Shown here: positions 21,420 through 32,475 of the stretch, piece by piece | Position numbering within the stretch: position 1 is the first letter of the stretch | Layout: the number at the start of each line of letters is the position of its first letter | NCBI GenBank assembly: GCA_022592445.1 | Contig: JABYQR010000151.1 | Location: 38,633-102,632 of the forward strand | Reading direction: 5' to 3' | DNA length: 64,000 nt | Source: Cytidiella melzeri | Taxonomy: Eukaryota > Basidiomycota > Agaricomycetes > Polyporales > Irpicaceae | The notes under the pieces: model-generated | Told to the model about the DNA's origin: nothing | Seen by the model: only the letters and a program-made list of their open reading frames with translations | Database searches by the model: none | Made by a program: the position numbers and the translations under genes

Positions 21420-21567
21420 AATGAAAAAGATTTGATATCGATATGGTGGCCTAAGAGCGTATTGCTGATGTAATGCTGCCCGAATAAGAGATGGTTCGGC
21501 CTAAGGGCACAATGCCGAGCTACTGTCGCCGCGAGATGAAAATCGAGAGGGTGTGCGCCTAGAGCGC

Positions 21568-21580
21568 GGGGCTCATAACC
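21568..21580 (-). other. Primer-binding site (initiator tRNA-Met anticodon loop)
   Basis: On the minus strand GGTTATGAGCCCC directly follows the 5' LTR. GGGCTCATAACC is the anticodon stem-loop sequence of eukaryotic initiator tRNA-Met, so priming would use a half-tRNA as in Drosophila copia and yeast Ty5. Confidence 0.75.
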
Positions 21581-21805
21581 TGTTGTAAATGCAGGGTTTT
21601 GATGCGCGCACGGGAGGGGGCTCGAAATAAGGGAACACAATGTTATTCGATAGCTACACAGATACAAGGGTTTTATATTATTTTAGTAAAACGGATAGGA
21701 CAAAAAGGGAATAACGAAACGAGTAATCCGCGCGGAATGACGAAGGCGGGCGGCGGGAACAAACGGAAACAAACAAGAATCAGGCGGAAACCTAAAATAA
21801 CAACA
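21581..21805 (-). repeat. 5' LTR of the gag-only element
   Basis: 225 bp. It retains CpG at all five positions where the other LTR has lost it. Confidence 0.92.
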
Positions 21806-21963
21806 GTAAGCAACGGATGGGTTGCTCTTGTGCCAGTTCTGTCTATATATACAGTTGCGTCGATCACCGGATATTCCTTGTTTAGTATCGTACTGATCGC
21901 GCACTCGCCGACTTCCCGCCTCTCCTTCCTATTCCGTCTGTTGAGGCGGGTCACTCTCTGACA

Positions 21964-22301
21964 CTATCTAAATACACTGTTGGACATGTTTTCATTGCGC
22001 CGCAGGCCATAGAAAGTTTCGCCTGTCACAAGTGGATGAGTCGCTGGTGACAGGTGACACGAATGACTTAGCGGAGGGGATGGGCCTATGTGACAGGTGA
22101 CACATCCGCTATGCGCTGACGCAAACAGTATGTAAACCCCCCGGCCGAATTCCGTCTTTCCATATTCAAAGGTGGTCTGAGAGGACGGGAAATGCAATAC
22201 CACGTACATTACTACTCTTCGCATGAATGCCCAAGAAGTTAGGACTGGCACGTCAAGGAAAAAAACCTAATCATCTTTGTCTGCACTCCGCATCACTAAC
22301 T
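21964..22301. other. Intergenic segment with short direct repeats
   Basis: GTGACAGGTGACAC occurs twice (near 22050 and 22090). No gene was recognised. Confidence 0.4.
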
Positions 22302-23900
22302 CTACAACAATGCACTACAAAACCCGTTGTGCCTTAAGCTTCTGGCTAAGAAACAAAAAGTCCCTGAATTCACCCTCAAGCTCGTCCCAGTAAAGGGCAT
22401 CCGTATCATGATACCTCGCTGAACGCATCCTCGAATAGCATCGCAGATCCCCACGCATGAATTGAATTCCTTCAGTGACTCTGCCTGCTCCCATGCCCGG
22501 GTGTACGTCGTCCGCTGCTTTCCAGAGGCAATCGGAGCGGCCCCACACACACTGGCATTGCCATTTCTCGCCTCGTCATGTCGGAAGAGACAGCGGAGGG
22601 TCATGTAGCAGAGAAGCGTGAGATCATGACTGCTCTGCAAGGCAACCCCTTTAAGATCCTTCCCAGTAACTCGAGGGTCTGGAAAACCCAAATCGTACAA
22701 TGCACGAATGTTGTCGATGAACCCTCCGTGTACTAGAGATCGAGCTGCGAAATGGTTCTCGTAGGCGAGGTACAACGCAAACCAAAGGAAGGGTGAGGCG
22801 GGGTGACGGCACCGGTAATCCGCTGGCGTGTAACGTTGCGACTCTCTAGCCGGCTCGTTTCCGTCCATGAGCCGCTGAAGCTCGAGGAGCTCCGAGTCCG
22901 TCGGGTCAAACTGGGCGTTTGGCCTGGTTGCGCGTAAGATATGCTCGACGAGTGTAGCCGTAACTGGAGAATCTCGCTTTGGTAGAACGCGGGCAATGTG
23001 AGTGACGGGCCATTTCGGAGGGGGCCACAGGAAATGATTTTCCTCTAAAAATGCCAGTGATGGCCATTCAACATATGGGGTAGCGAGGTAGGTGAAGATG
23101 TGATGTATGTGTTGAGCGGGCTTGCGTTTGTCCTGGTCTGGTAAAGGAAACAAGAGCTTGAGCACTGAGGGCCCGACTCTAAGGCTATTACATACGCTCT
23201 GCGTGCCGTTGAAATCGAGGGTATGCCAACGGCGACGCAAGAGGTGTGTGAGGAAATCTTGGCGAGACTCCGACGTCCATCTTTTGTCCTGCCACGACCT
23301 CGCACGGCTACAAACCCAAATTAGAACAGCGCACACTTGAGACGTGAAGTCTTACAAGGGCGTCGATGTACTTACTCGGGGAGTGCAGATTCAAACTCGG
23401 CCAGCCGTTGCAGAACCGTGAGAAGCTCTACGTCGGGTAATATAGCCATTGCATTCAGAACGCTCTTTCTGCTGCTTGATTCGTCCTGAGTGAATGTAAA
23501 CATAGCTACCAATGCACCACTTCGCACTTTGTGTAGGTCACAAGCGAATATCATCCTGCCCACCCAATCGCTAAGCTGACAACTCTTCAAAGCTTCAAAT
23601 AAGTTGGCACACAGATACTCACCGTACCAGTTTTGAGATTTTCATTCCTGATCTCCCAGTCCGCCTGGGGCGCAACAGTCGATAGGTAGGGTGATCGTGC
23701 TCAAGTTCAAGCGCATTTGAGCCTGAAGTTCTATGCCAGGGGAGGTCGTTCGAGTCAGAACGTACACCAGCTTGGGGATCGTCCGTTTGGACTGTGAGAG
23801 TGCTCGATGTCTGCAGCGATGTAAGCTTGTTCGTCGCTGAGATGCATTCCAGATTGTTATGGGACACGGTGTCGCTGCCAGAGTGTTTTGAAGAGGACAT
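22302..23900 (-). CDS. Uncharacterised three-exon protein, possibly frameshifted near its end
   Basis: Proposed exons are 23900-23623, 23570-23376 and 23307-22302, with introns GTGAGT...TTAG (52 nt) and GTAAGT...GTAG (68 nt). The phases agree and give 492 aa. The N-terminus is polar (MSSSKHSGSD). The middle and C-terminal parts are helical with aromatic-rich segments such as FLWPPPKWPVTHI and SPFLWFALYLAYENH. I recognise no family. Around 22450-22470 a different frame (22315-22548) reads ARYHDTDALYWDELEGEF and looks more protein-like than the annotated end, so a 1-nt frameshift or missed splice is likely there. A decayed LTR lies directly upstream of the start codon. Confidence 0.6.
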
Positions 23901-23910
23901 GGTGAAACTT

Positions 23911-24061
23911 GTAACGTGACCATGTAGAGCATCTAAGCCACGTGATATGGGCACTTATTAGATGTGCAAGGGGTTTGCAAAGGGGTGGCAAAGGGGTGGC
24001 AATGAGGTGGCAAAGGGTAAAACTAGAGGTAAGATGCAAAAATTAAGGGCTATTTGGGCCT
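23911..24061 (-). repeat. Decayed fragment of an element-A-type LTR
   Basis: It matches 6990-7140 (GTGACCGTGTGGAGCGTCTAAGCCACGTG region and the AAATTAAGGGCTA end). Several differences are CpG to TpG or CpA. An internal GGGGTGGCAAA tandem repeat (23969-24010) is unique to this copy. Confidence 0.75.
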
Positions 24062-25115
24062 TCCACCACAGCGCCCATGTGCACTTAAGATGGTCACATC
24101 AAGATCCCATCAATACTGTTGCCTGTTAAGGCAAGTCTTGTAGATACATTGAAAATCTGTAACAGAAGGCAGAGTAGGAGGAGGAGTAGGAGTAGGAGTA
24201 AAGACGGGGGTTTTCTGGTAAGTGGTTATCTTTCAACAAGGTTGAGATGGGGTACCTCGGTAGAAGTAGGTTTGGTGAACTTCACGCGTAAAACGACGAG
24301 TCTTGGCTTTATCAGTGAAATCAGTGCTCATCAACTGAGAAGAGGGAGTGTAGTAGTGAAGTTGAGTGAGGAAATGAGCTTAATTGGGGCTCATAACCTA
24401 TTTGGATAGTATGAGAGTGAGTACAAGTTTTGAGAGCAGAGACTGAGGTTCTTTGTTTGCTAGTAGCTTAAATTCGAGCAACTGAGGCAGTCACAAGTCA
24501 TACCCAGTCCCTCTGGAGTTGTATCTTTACGGACTGGCTCCAACCTTCATAATATCTTTGTGTGAATAGCATAGATTCAACGATCTCTCAGCTGCGCTGC
24601 TACCCGACTGTGCATGTTTTGTTTTCGGCGTTGGGACTAAAGATATAGATTGTAAGGAGCGCGCTTCATTGTGTCTTTTTCAAACTCCGCGGTCCAAAAA
24701 AGGAGCATTAGCAACATCCGCGTTCTCCTCGACCTTTGGTTCGAGACTAAAAACATCCGAGACTCCGATTTATCTTGCAGAACGCTGTAAAGGGCCAAGG
24801 CAGTGAAGACATGTGTATCTGCAACTTTGATGGTAGCAGGCACCGGACACTTGTAACATCTTCAACTGCCGGACTCAGTTGGTAACGTGCGCCGCAATCT
24901 CATGAACACAGGATTGACCCATTTGAGTTTGATAGGAGAGTTCCCCTATGTGAGCACAAAATCCATAAAGCCCTGGCCAACCAGCTACTACTAAAAGTAC
25001 CAAACCCTCATTTTCTCACTTCCAGCGCTGGCCGGCAAGTACTTGCTGTTCACACCTTAAAACATTGCACTAAAAGTTGTCTTACAGCTAACTTTCGAAG
25101 ATCCTTTCGCTTCCC
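24062..25115. other. Intergenic region without recognised gene
   Basis: It holds a short GGAGTA microsatellite (about 24173-24200) and AT-rich sequence. Open frames are short and show no family. Confidence 0.4.
24173..24200 (+). repeat. GGA/GGAGTA microsatellite
   Basis: Short purine-rich tandem repeat gtaggaggaggagtaggagt and following bases. Confidence 0.7.
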
Positions 25116-25472
25116 ATGCATTTCTCGACCCCTCTCGTGCTGTTTGCCACCATCGTCACCGGCGCATTCCATTCGGTGACGGTGTCTGCCATCCCGCACG
25201 GCCCCTATACCCCTGGGAAACGTGCTGAACCTGAACTTCCCCGATTGTTGGCGCTGGGTGACGGTCGGCCTTTCATCATCGTCCCAGCCTCCCCCCGCGC
25301 TCTGGGTCCCCAAATACGCACGATGATCTTGAATTCGGCTACCGCCCGCCGACGCCTCTATATATTACAAACTAATAGTATTACTATTACGATCGCCGCC
25401 AGTGGCGGCAATTTTTCGTCCCTTTATGGTAACACGCGGCTTTCAAACATTCTTCCACATTTCATGAATTAA
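25116..25472 (+). CDS. Small secreted protein, paralogue 1 of a three-member family
   Basis: The 118-aa frame starts with a clear signal peptide (MHFSTPLVLFATIVTGAF, cleavage likely after VSA near residue 25). The mature part begins IPHGPYTPGKRA, where KR could be a Kex2-type processing site. The signal segment is nearly identical to those of the genes at 38841-38254 and 57337-57970, while the mature regions differ. After about residue 75 the sequence becomes low in coding character, so this copy may be truncated or may have an unrecognised intron. Function unknown; a secreted effector-like role is only a guess. Confidence 0.55.
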   Translation: MHFSTPLVLFATIVTGAFHSVTVSAIPHGPYTPGKRAEPELPRLLALGDGRPFIIVPASPRALGPQIRTMILNSATARRRLYILQTNSITITIAASGGNFSSLYGNTRLSNILPHFMN

Positions 25473-25531
25473 CTCAAATATCTAACATCATCGGTCCCTG
25501 GCCATCGTGCTCCCGCCATCGCGCTCACCAT

Positions 25532-25761
25532 CATCTCCCATCAATCACGCGCGGATTATCTCCGGCAACGTCCCCGCTCCCGCGCTCGCTGTCTACAACG
25601 ATGAGCGCTGTATAGTATAATTCCATGGCTTCCCCTTCGATTCACTTAGTTCTTTTTGGCTAAATATGGTAATAGAGTGTGTAGAATACGATTATGAAGT
25701 CCGATTTAATAATTACTTGATAGATCTCTCACTGTAGCCAGATCTGTAGTGGCCACAGGGG
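25532..25761 (+). repeat. Left arm of a perfect 230-bp inverted repeat
   Basis: Identical base for base to the reverse complement of 26361-26590. The arms enclose 599 bp. Confidence 0.93.
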
Positions 25762-26360
25762 AGGGCTTCAATCCCCTTCAAATAAAATATTGTACATACT
25801 GAATCATGTATGTTAAACATTATTCTGAATGAATTATACATTCCCCCAGCCTGTAGGGACCTCCACAGGCAGATATGTGCTTGGGAGCATGTCAATTTCG
25901 CCTTTTCTCACCTTTGTAGCATCTTAGAAGCGTCAGAATTAGTGGCGGGGGGATTTAATACCTTGTACTATTGCTTTTTAGGGTGCTCCAAACGACTGAA
26001 TAGGTGCGCCAAGCCCGCGCTCAATGGTTACACAGTGGGAGGGCGCTTTGTACCTTTTGGGAGGCAGGAGGGGAGCAGGTGCACTACAATCGGCCCAGCC
26101 GCTATTCCGCCAATCGGGCACATTATTTTACGTCTATATACATGGGAAAACACTTTCAATTATGTGTGCAATTTATTGTACAAGATGATCCCATGTGTGG
26201 CCACCCATCTCTACTCTCCACCATGTTCAATGCAAACCACCTTCTCCTTTGTCTGAAATAACATGGTTTCTTCACCAATTCTTCGAATATGTATCCAAAA
26301 TTAATTTAACAAAGCCACTAGACGTTAGGAACAGTACATGTATATACAGAGGGCCAGACA
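25762..26360. other. 599-bp AT-rich spacer between the inverted repeat arms
   Basis: Open frames exist (for example 25810-26256) but have no recognisable product. This may be the core of a non-autonomous foldback element. Confidence 0.45.
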
Positions 26361-26590
26361 CCCCTGTGGCCACTACAGATCTGGCTACAGTGAGAGATCT
26401 ATCAAGTAATTATTAAATCGGACTTCATAATCGTATTCTACACACTCTATTACCATATTTAGCCAAAAAGAACTAAGTGAATCGAAGGGGAAGCCATGGA
26501 ATTATACTATACAGCGCTCATCGTTGTAGACAGCGAGCGCGGGAGCGGGGACGTTGCCGGAGATAATCCGCGCGTGATTGATGGGAGATG
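26361..26590 (-). repeat. Right arm of the perfect 230-bp inverted repeat
   Basis: Perfect inverted copy of 25532-25761. No target duplication was found outside the arms. Confidence 0.93.
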
Positions 26591-26796
26591 CACGTCGTAG
26601 ATGGTAGATGACATCGGGGTCAGGCTGACGTCATTCGCCTCGCCTTTTCGCTTTCATCACTCCTGTCTCACTATCATTGTTCGCCGTCCTTGCCGCTTCC
26701 TCTTGAAATGTTTCGTTCGCAGGTAATTCCCTTTTATATACAAAACATTACTACCACCTACCGCTAACGCAATAGTATTACCTTTCGTTTGCTAGT

Positions 26797-27081
26797 AGCT
26801 CGACGCCTAGCCCAGAAACGCCTCGCTTGAGCGGGCCAGACGAACCTAAGCATCTCACTCCCCCATCCACACCGCCTAGACTGCCACAATCCGTCTACGT
26901 CCCCGATGGGAAAGGTGGGTATGAGACCCTCCAAGTCCCTCCTCGCACAGATACGCTGCATGCTCAGCCACCACACGCTCAGACGCAACCTCAGACGCAG
27001 GCTTCCCCAGAGCCGGCTCGCTCAGTCACCCCGGGACGCAGGGCCGTGGAAATTGATCACGCCCTCGTTGAGCCAGCGTAG
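26797..27081 (+). CDS. Proline-rich hypothetical protein (exon, 5' end uncertain)
   Basis: An open frame rich in Pro, Thr and Gln (SGPDEPKHLTPPSTPPRLPQ, then HAQTQPQTQ) ends at 27079-27081. An upstream ATG (26708) followed by a GTAATT donor suggests a preceding exon, but no acceptor gives a consistent phase. It may be a gene fragment. Confidence 0.3.
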   Translation, partial: SSTPSPETPRLSGPDEPKHLTPPSTPPRLPQSVYVPDGKGGYETLQVPPRTDTLHAQPPHAQTQPQTQASPEPARSVTPGRRAVEIDHALVEPA

Positions 27082-27491
27082 ATTTATGCCACATTGTGTG
27101 GGTCGAATGTTCTCTCACATGCCGACACGGAAAGTCCGGTTCCCGCGAGGACTGTCCCCAACCCTTTCCACCACCGTCTCCCTGCTAGATACAAAAGCCC
27201 TATGATTAGACGTTGCGAGCTGCCTCGTGCTTGTGGTATTAGTTTACGTTTGCCATCATGTTGCATCCTCTCTCGCTCAATCTAATCGTCTATGGTACAC
27301 TTTGCTCATCACTTTTTGTGCGATACTGTCGACGTGACCTTTCTGCAACATACGCGGGCAACCAAGTTAGCCACACATCTGCTCTCATCAGCCCGAGCAG
27401 TAGCGCTCTAAAGTTGATCCAAGTTCTGAGCGGTAGCAGCGCCAGCGAGCTGATCTACTTTACCGCAGACACGACGAGCAATTCTGCTTGA

Positions 27492-29960
27492 TTGTGACGC
27501 CAGCCATGAGAGATTGACATCACATTACATAGGCGAGTGCTTTAAATAGGTATGTGAAGAAAACGAATACACATGCATAGAAGAAAGTAAGTGCGACATT
27601 GATATGTTGAACAACAGTTCCACGGATCCACGACACGCCAAGCTATAGCAAAGATACTCCAGGCGTCGTGAGCAATAGCAGCAGCTTCGGATGAAAGAGT
27701 CTGTGGTCCACGACGAGCTCGTTGACTCTCTTGAATACGAACTCCAATAAACCTACAAAGGTAAGCAGCCAGTCAGTACACAAAGCTTTTCACAGCGTAG
27801 TGGCGAGACACGGTAAACGCACCGATCTGATACTACTACTCTGCTTCTTGTCACGCTTCGTCCACCGGCACAACACCGTCTGACCCTCTCCGCCTTGAGA
27901 AAAAGGTGCCGACGGTGGTCGGCACCTTTCTAGGCCGTGTCAGAGGGTGCAGCGGCCAGGCCGATTGGCCTTGATAGCTTCACGTTCAGGGGCAAGGATG
28001 GGTTGTATGCTTCAGCATCGGAGTATGTGAAGGTCGGAAACATCAGGAAACAGCAACTTATCTACCTGTGCTACCAGTTGCCATGGAGCTCTACTGAGCT
28101 GTGCATAGCCTTAGGTAGCCTGGGTAGATAAGTATGTCTCCTGATGAAGGAGAGACTTGCCTGAGCAGCTCGACGACTCGAGGTTCTTGTACACTATCGG
28201 CTCGCCTGGATCAGGTTGGATTCACCAGATACGCCGACAAGCACCGTATTTTGGTTTACAGCATTTCGATCTTAGTCGCCTTGGAGGATTTTCCTTTCAT
28301 AGAAGCACTGGTCGGAGACATAGTGCATGACCGTATTTCACCCCTTAGATAAAAACGGCATACCCTCACCTTTGCAACTTCACCGAACGGCTTACTCTCA
28401 TCTGTGTCCTACCCGCATACTGTCGACTGCACACACGCCCTCACAAAAACCGGCCAGGTACGACGCCAGCTGCACTTGGAAAATTGTGATTGTACGGTCA
28501 GCGTCAATGACACGAGAGCGAACTGTGTTCGACGACAACTCCGATTGCCGTGGTAGCGCTATCAAAACATCGTGCACGAACGGTGTCGCTGGGAGCTGCA
28601 GGAGCTGTATTGGTGGTGCACCGTGTCGGGGAACGAAGCCCGATGTCATCGTGTTTGAATACGACGTGCAAGTTCTTGCGCGATTTGTCTGGTATGAGAG
28701 ATATCAGTCTGCGAGATCAAGTGGCGTCGTTGTTTTGATGTCGGGCCTGTAAGGCTTTGCCATCAGGCAACGCTTGGGATGTGCTTTTTCTGTGAGTGAG
28801 CCAAGGTGGGAGAAAAATGAGCAGTAGCAGCAGCATCTGTGTTACGAGCAAATCACAGCAGTTCACAACCGAAAGATGTACGATGAACTGTAGCATGGCA
28901 GCGTTGGTGGTATTATAATGCAGCGATGGCACTGAAATCCGGATTTGCTTGATATGAGAGTACGCGCTGATCTGGCGGTGATGTTGAGTTTCGTTCAGAG
29001 AAGATCACCTTTCTCGAAACCAAATGTTTGTGAACGTTGCGTCTGAGATATATTATTTTGAAGCGAGCTGTGACTTGAATGGTTATTGTCAGCAAACTTG
29101 TCGAGTCAGAAAAGGCACTAACACCTGAGCATTGCGGTCTTGGTATCGACTACCAACCTGCAGCTGCGTGTTATGGCTGGGCTAGCGCGTGGTCCACAAT
29201 TGCAAGATCTGCACGCACGTATTCCGCCCCAAAAATTTTTCATAGCGACCAAGCTTCTTGTATCGCACTGAAGCACAATGCTATAAGAAGTTTGTTGTCA
29301 GCGTACGTGTGGAACTTTCACTTCAAGTCTCGAGCGGTGGGCGTCCGAAGTGCAGATATAATTAGGTTTGATGTGTTCATGTAAAAGGACCAGTCATAGA
29401 GCACATCGCTCGCCCTGGTTGATTGTTGACTCTAGGTCTTCATTAGCAGTACTACGTTGACGGCCAAGACGAATTCGCACGTACCGTGGCTGATCAAGTG
29501 GTTAGGATGTTCAACAGAAGGGGCCATATCTTTGGCTTGCTGCTTGAATTGTCGTGGAATGAGTAGACCTATAAGCGTACGAAGCAAACATTCTCTGACG
29601 AGGTGACAAACTCTCGTAGCTCCAAGGCCCAGAGATGGCTCCTATGGACAGGCAAACGTTCGTTGGTGTATCAAAGCATAAGTAGCCTATAGTCTGAGAG
29701 TTGTGATGGAGCTACGTCACAAGTCTGGCAATGGCGCACAGCTCGGGCTGCGCAAAACATGTCTGTCACCTCTGTATCGGCTTCAGAAAATAATCAGTCC
29801 TCTCTGGTCTGTGATACAAAGAGCCTCGACTCGACGGAAAGGAGGAGGAGATTATTCCAGTTTAGCGGAGCTTGAAAAAACTGATCCCTGATCTGGATTG
29901 CGCGTCTGTCGATTTTCTGGCCGTCTCTCGCGAGCCGCGACGAACGTGCGCACCTCTCCT
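27492..29960. other. 2.5-kb region without a recognised gene
   Basis: Several short open frames occur on both strands, none with a recognisable product. A perfect 12-bp stem hairpin lies at 27902-27929. A block near 29325-29355 (TCGAGCGGTGGGCGTCCGAAGTG) recurs at 42016-42040. Confidence 0.4.
27902..27929. repeat. Perfect hairpin, 12-bp stem
   Basis: AAAGGTGCCGAC, loop GGTG, then its exact reverse complement. Confidence 0.75.
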
Positions 29961-29968
29961 GCTCATCC

Positions 29969-29976
29969 TATATATA
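29969..29976 (+). promoter_or_regulatory. TATA box of the phosphate transporter gene
   Basis: The motif tatatata lies about 110 bp before the ATG at 30081, with a pyrimidine-rich leader (tctctctttctctccaac) between. Confidence 0.5.
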
Positions 29977-30080
29977 CCGCCCCCGGCCATGGCAAAACAC
30001 AATCCACCCACAGAATTTGTGCGCATTCTCTCTTTCTCTCCAACTTCTACCCTGGTTTCCTCCCGTTCTGCAGCAGAAAC

Positions 30081-32265
30081 ATGGCAGACCAATCTACCTC
30101 TTTCGATTTATCACCCTCTCGCAGTACGGTAGCTAATCCAAACCAGCCAGTGCACGAACACACAGAAAATAACCACCATTCAAGGCTGGAAGACTATGAA
30201 CTCGATGGAGGAACAAGGCAGCCGTTCATCCTGAGCGTTGCAGAGCTCAAGCTGCTCGGCATCGCCGGTGTGAGTGTTTCACTACCGGACATTCTGGTCG
30301 TGTGACCATAAAAACCCGCCTCTGAAGATTCCAGGACTGATCAGGTTTGCTCTTACAGGTTGGATTTTTTCTTGACGGTATGTCTCCAGTCATATGTGGT
30401 GTTCCGAGAGCTTGTTATGCTCCGTGCCTGTACGCCGAATGCATGCGTCGACGGATCACTACCTCTCACCGTTGTTCAAGACTCAAATGCTAACTTCTGT
30501 CTTCCGCATGCAGCATATGACCTTTTCATCATCAACGCAAGTCGCTGATCTTCCTGTGACATGCTCTTGAATTTACCGATCACAAACAGCCTGTTGCAAC
30601 AATGCTGCAATACCGTCTCTATGGCGGTCATTCCCTGCCCGCAGGTCTTCAAGGATTCATGAAAGCAGGAGCCAACATCGGCAGTGTCATCGGTCAATTC
30701 GGTTTCGGCTTCGCTGCAGACTATTTTGGCCGTAAAGCAGTCTGTACGTCTCACTTCCCACACCTGTTCCTAACCCGTTGCTAAACTCGGGATGCGCAGA
30801 CGGAAAAGAACTCATGTTGATCATATTTGCCACCATAATGTCTATTTCGGATCCTACAGGCGACATCTCTCCCAACAGCGCTCTCATCTGGCTCGCAGTA
30901 TGGCGCATCATTCTCGGTATCGGTGTGGGCGGTGACTACCCCATGTCGGCCTCCGTCATGACCGATCGTGCACACCTCAAGCGTCGCGGTACGCTTCTCG
31001 CGTACGTCTTTGCCAACCAAGGCTGGGGTTCTCTTGTCGGAGCTCTAGTCGTCATGATCGTGCTGTTGTGCTACAGACACACCATGGACGTAGAAGGCCA
31101 TACCTCCAAGGTGGACGGTGTATGGCGTATCTGCATTGGCTTATCTCTCGTTCCCGCGTTCGCCACCCTGTACCAGCGTCTTACGCTCCCCGAGTCCAAA
31201 AAATTCCAGGCGTCGAGAAAGATGCACTCGCCCGAGGATGGTTTGGACGAGTCCAAGGCGATAAAAAAGGACAATGTTCAGGCAGAGGTGATTGAGAGGG
31301 AGGGCAGTCGCGAGTCCGATGGGGATGTCGACAAAGTAGCCAACAAAAAGGAGCTTGCTTTGGTCAAAAAGCAGCACTGGCATGGTACGTCTTGTACCGC
31401 AGGCTAGGCAACGGTATGTTAACCGATGACGATCAGAATTTTTCCACTACTTCTCCGAGTGGCGTCACCTCCGTATCCTGCTTGGCACATGCTCGTGCTG
31501 GTTCCTCCTCGACATTGCGTACGTCTGTCAATTCCCGAGTGCTTTCTACTTTGCGGACCTGCTGATGTCTCTTCTTCTGTTCTGTTTTCTACAGCTTTTA
31601 CGGCATCAACCTCAACCAAAACGTCGTTCTTCAGCAGATCGGCTTCGACGGTTCTTCCGGCACAGCTTGGACCAGGCTATTCAAAATCGCAACTGGCAAC
31701 CTCATCATCACCGCCCTCGGTTTCGTCCCAGGCTACTACGTCACCGTCCTCACCATCGAAAAGCTCGGCCGCAAATGGATCCAAACCCAAGGATTCTTGC
31801 TCGCCGCCTTGTTCCTCGCCATCCTCGCAGGCTTGTTCCACAAGCTGAGCACACCGGCGTTCATCGTCTGTTTCGCGCTGCTCCAGTTCTTTTTCAACTT
31901 TGGCGCGAACGCGACGACGTACATCTACCCTGCGGAAGTGTTCCCGACAAAGTTTAGGGCTACGGCGCATGGGATGTCGGCTGCGTGTGGCAAGGCGGGT
32001 GCGATCATTTCGGCGTTGGCGTTCAACCAGTTGAGCCAGACCTTGGGGACGCCTGCTGTGTTGTGGAGTGCGTGTCCATTGTCTTTCCTTTGATTTTTTT
32101 TCTGATTTTGTGCTGGGGTGTGATTACTGACGGATGGGTGGGTTAGTCTTTTTTGGATGCTGCATCGCGGGTGCGGTATGTACTCAGCTTTTGCCCGAGT
32201 CGAAGGGATATGATCCGGATGTTGTGTATGCGAGGGAGATTGCTGAGGAGAGGGAGAGGCGATAA
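30081..32265 (+). CDS. Pho84-type high-affinity phosphate/H+ symporter (MFS)
   Basis: Eight exons with consistent phases give 547 aa: 30081-30269, 30359-30377, 30514-30536, 30590-30743, 30800-31384, 31437-31518, 31595-32067 and 32147-32265. The product is a 12-helix major facilitator for inorganic phosphate uptake at the plasma membrane. Family signatures seen include GFFLDAYDLFIIN in helix 1, the GxxxDxxGRK-type loop (ADYFGRK), GIGVGGDYPMSA in helix 4 and YIYPAEVFPTKFRATAHG in the C-terminal half. A charged central loop follows helix 6. Exons 2 and 3 are only 19 and 23 nt. Intron 3 starts GCAAGT, a GC-AG intron. No lesion is visible. The length fits the family. Confidence 0.92.
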
Positions 32266-32475
32266 AGGGACATTTGTGTGGGTGTGGGAGAGAGAGAGAG
32301 GGTGAAAAAAGAGCATCAAGATGGATTATCAATGGTAATAGGATTGGCCGCTGTGTATTCCTTGCTAAATGTACACTCACCAAGTCAAATAGAATGTAAA
32401 ATCTTTAATGTCCAGTTTTGGCGTTGATGTTTTTCGTCACAATTTCGTAGACGCAATGGTATGTTTGGAGGGAGC

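Larger units (their letters stand above)
20304..21805 (-). mobile_element. Gag-only LTR retrotransposon (TR-GAG type), 1502 bp
   Basis: Two 225-bp LTRs (20304-20528 and 21581-21805) with TGTTG/CAACA ends flank a single copia-type gag gene. There is no protease, integrase or reverse transcriptase. The target duplication GTAAG is perfect (20299-20303 and 21806-21810). A polypurine tract (GAGGGGGAG on the minus strand, near 20529-20537) and a primer-binding site (21568-21580) are present. This layout matches the non-autonomous terminal-repeat elements with a gag domain known from plants. It must borrow pol from a copia element. Confidence 0.9.
20220..21963 (-). repeat. Solo LTR D' (copia D-related), split by the gag-only element
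   Basis: Ends are TGTCAGAGAGTGACC (at 21963, minus strand) and GATTGACA (20220), flanked by a perfect CTATC duplication (20215-20219 and 21964-21968). Without the 1507-bp insertion the LTR is 237 bp and aligns with the 234-bp LTR of element D with scattered differences. Its second internal repeat is at 20236-20258. The first is split by the insertion (20289-20303 plus 21811-21818). The donor GT after the first repeat is lost (GACGTG instead of GTACGTG). Confidence 0.9.

Noticed and set aside
22302..22460. The C-terminal 50 residues of the 492-aa gene as annotated
   Set aside because: Not accepted as certain, because the alternative frame ending at 22315 looks more protein-like. The annotated end may follow a frameshift.
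27937..28752. Short plus-strand frames with ATG starts
   Set aside because: No family, no splice-consistent joining and no paralogue in the window. Kept as unannotated sequence.
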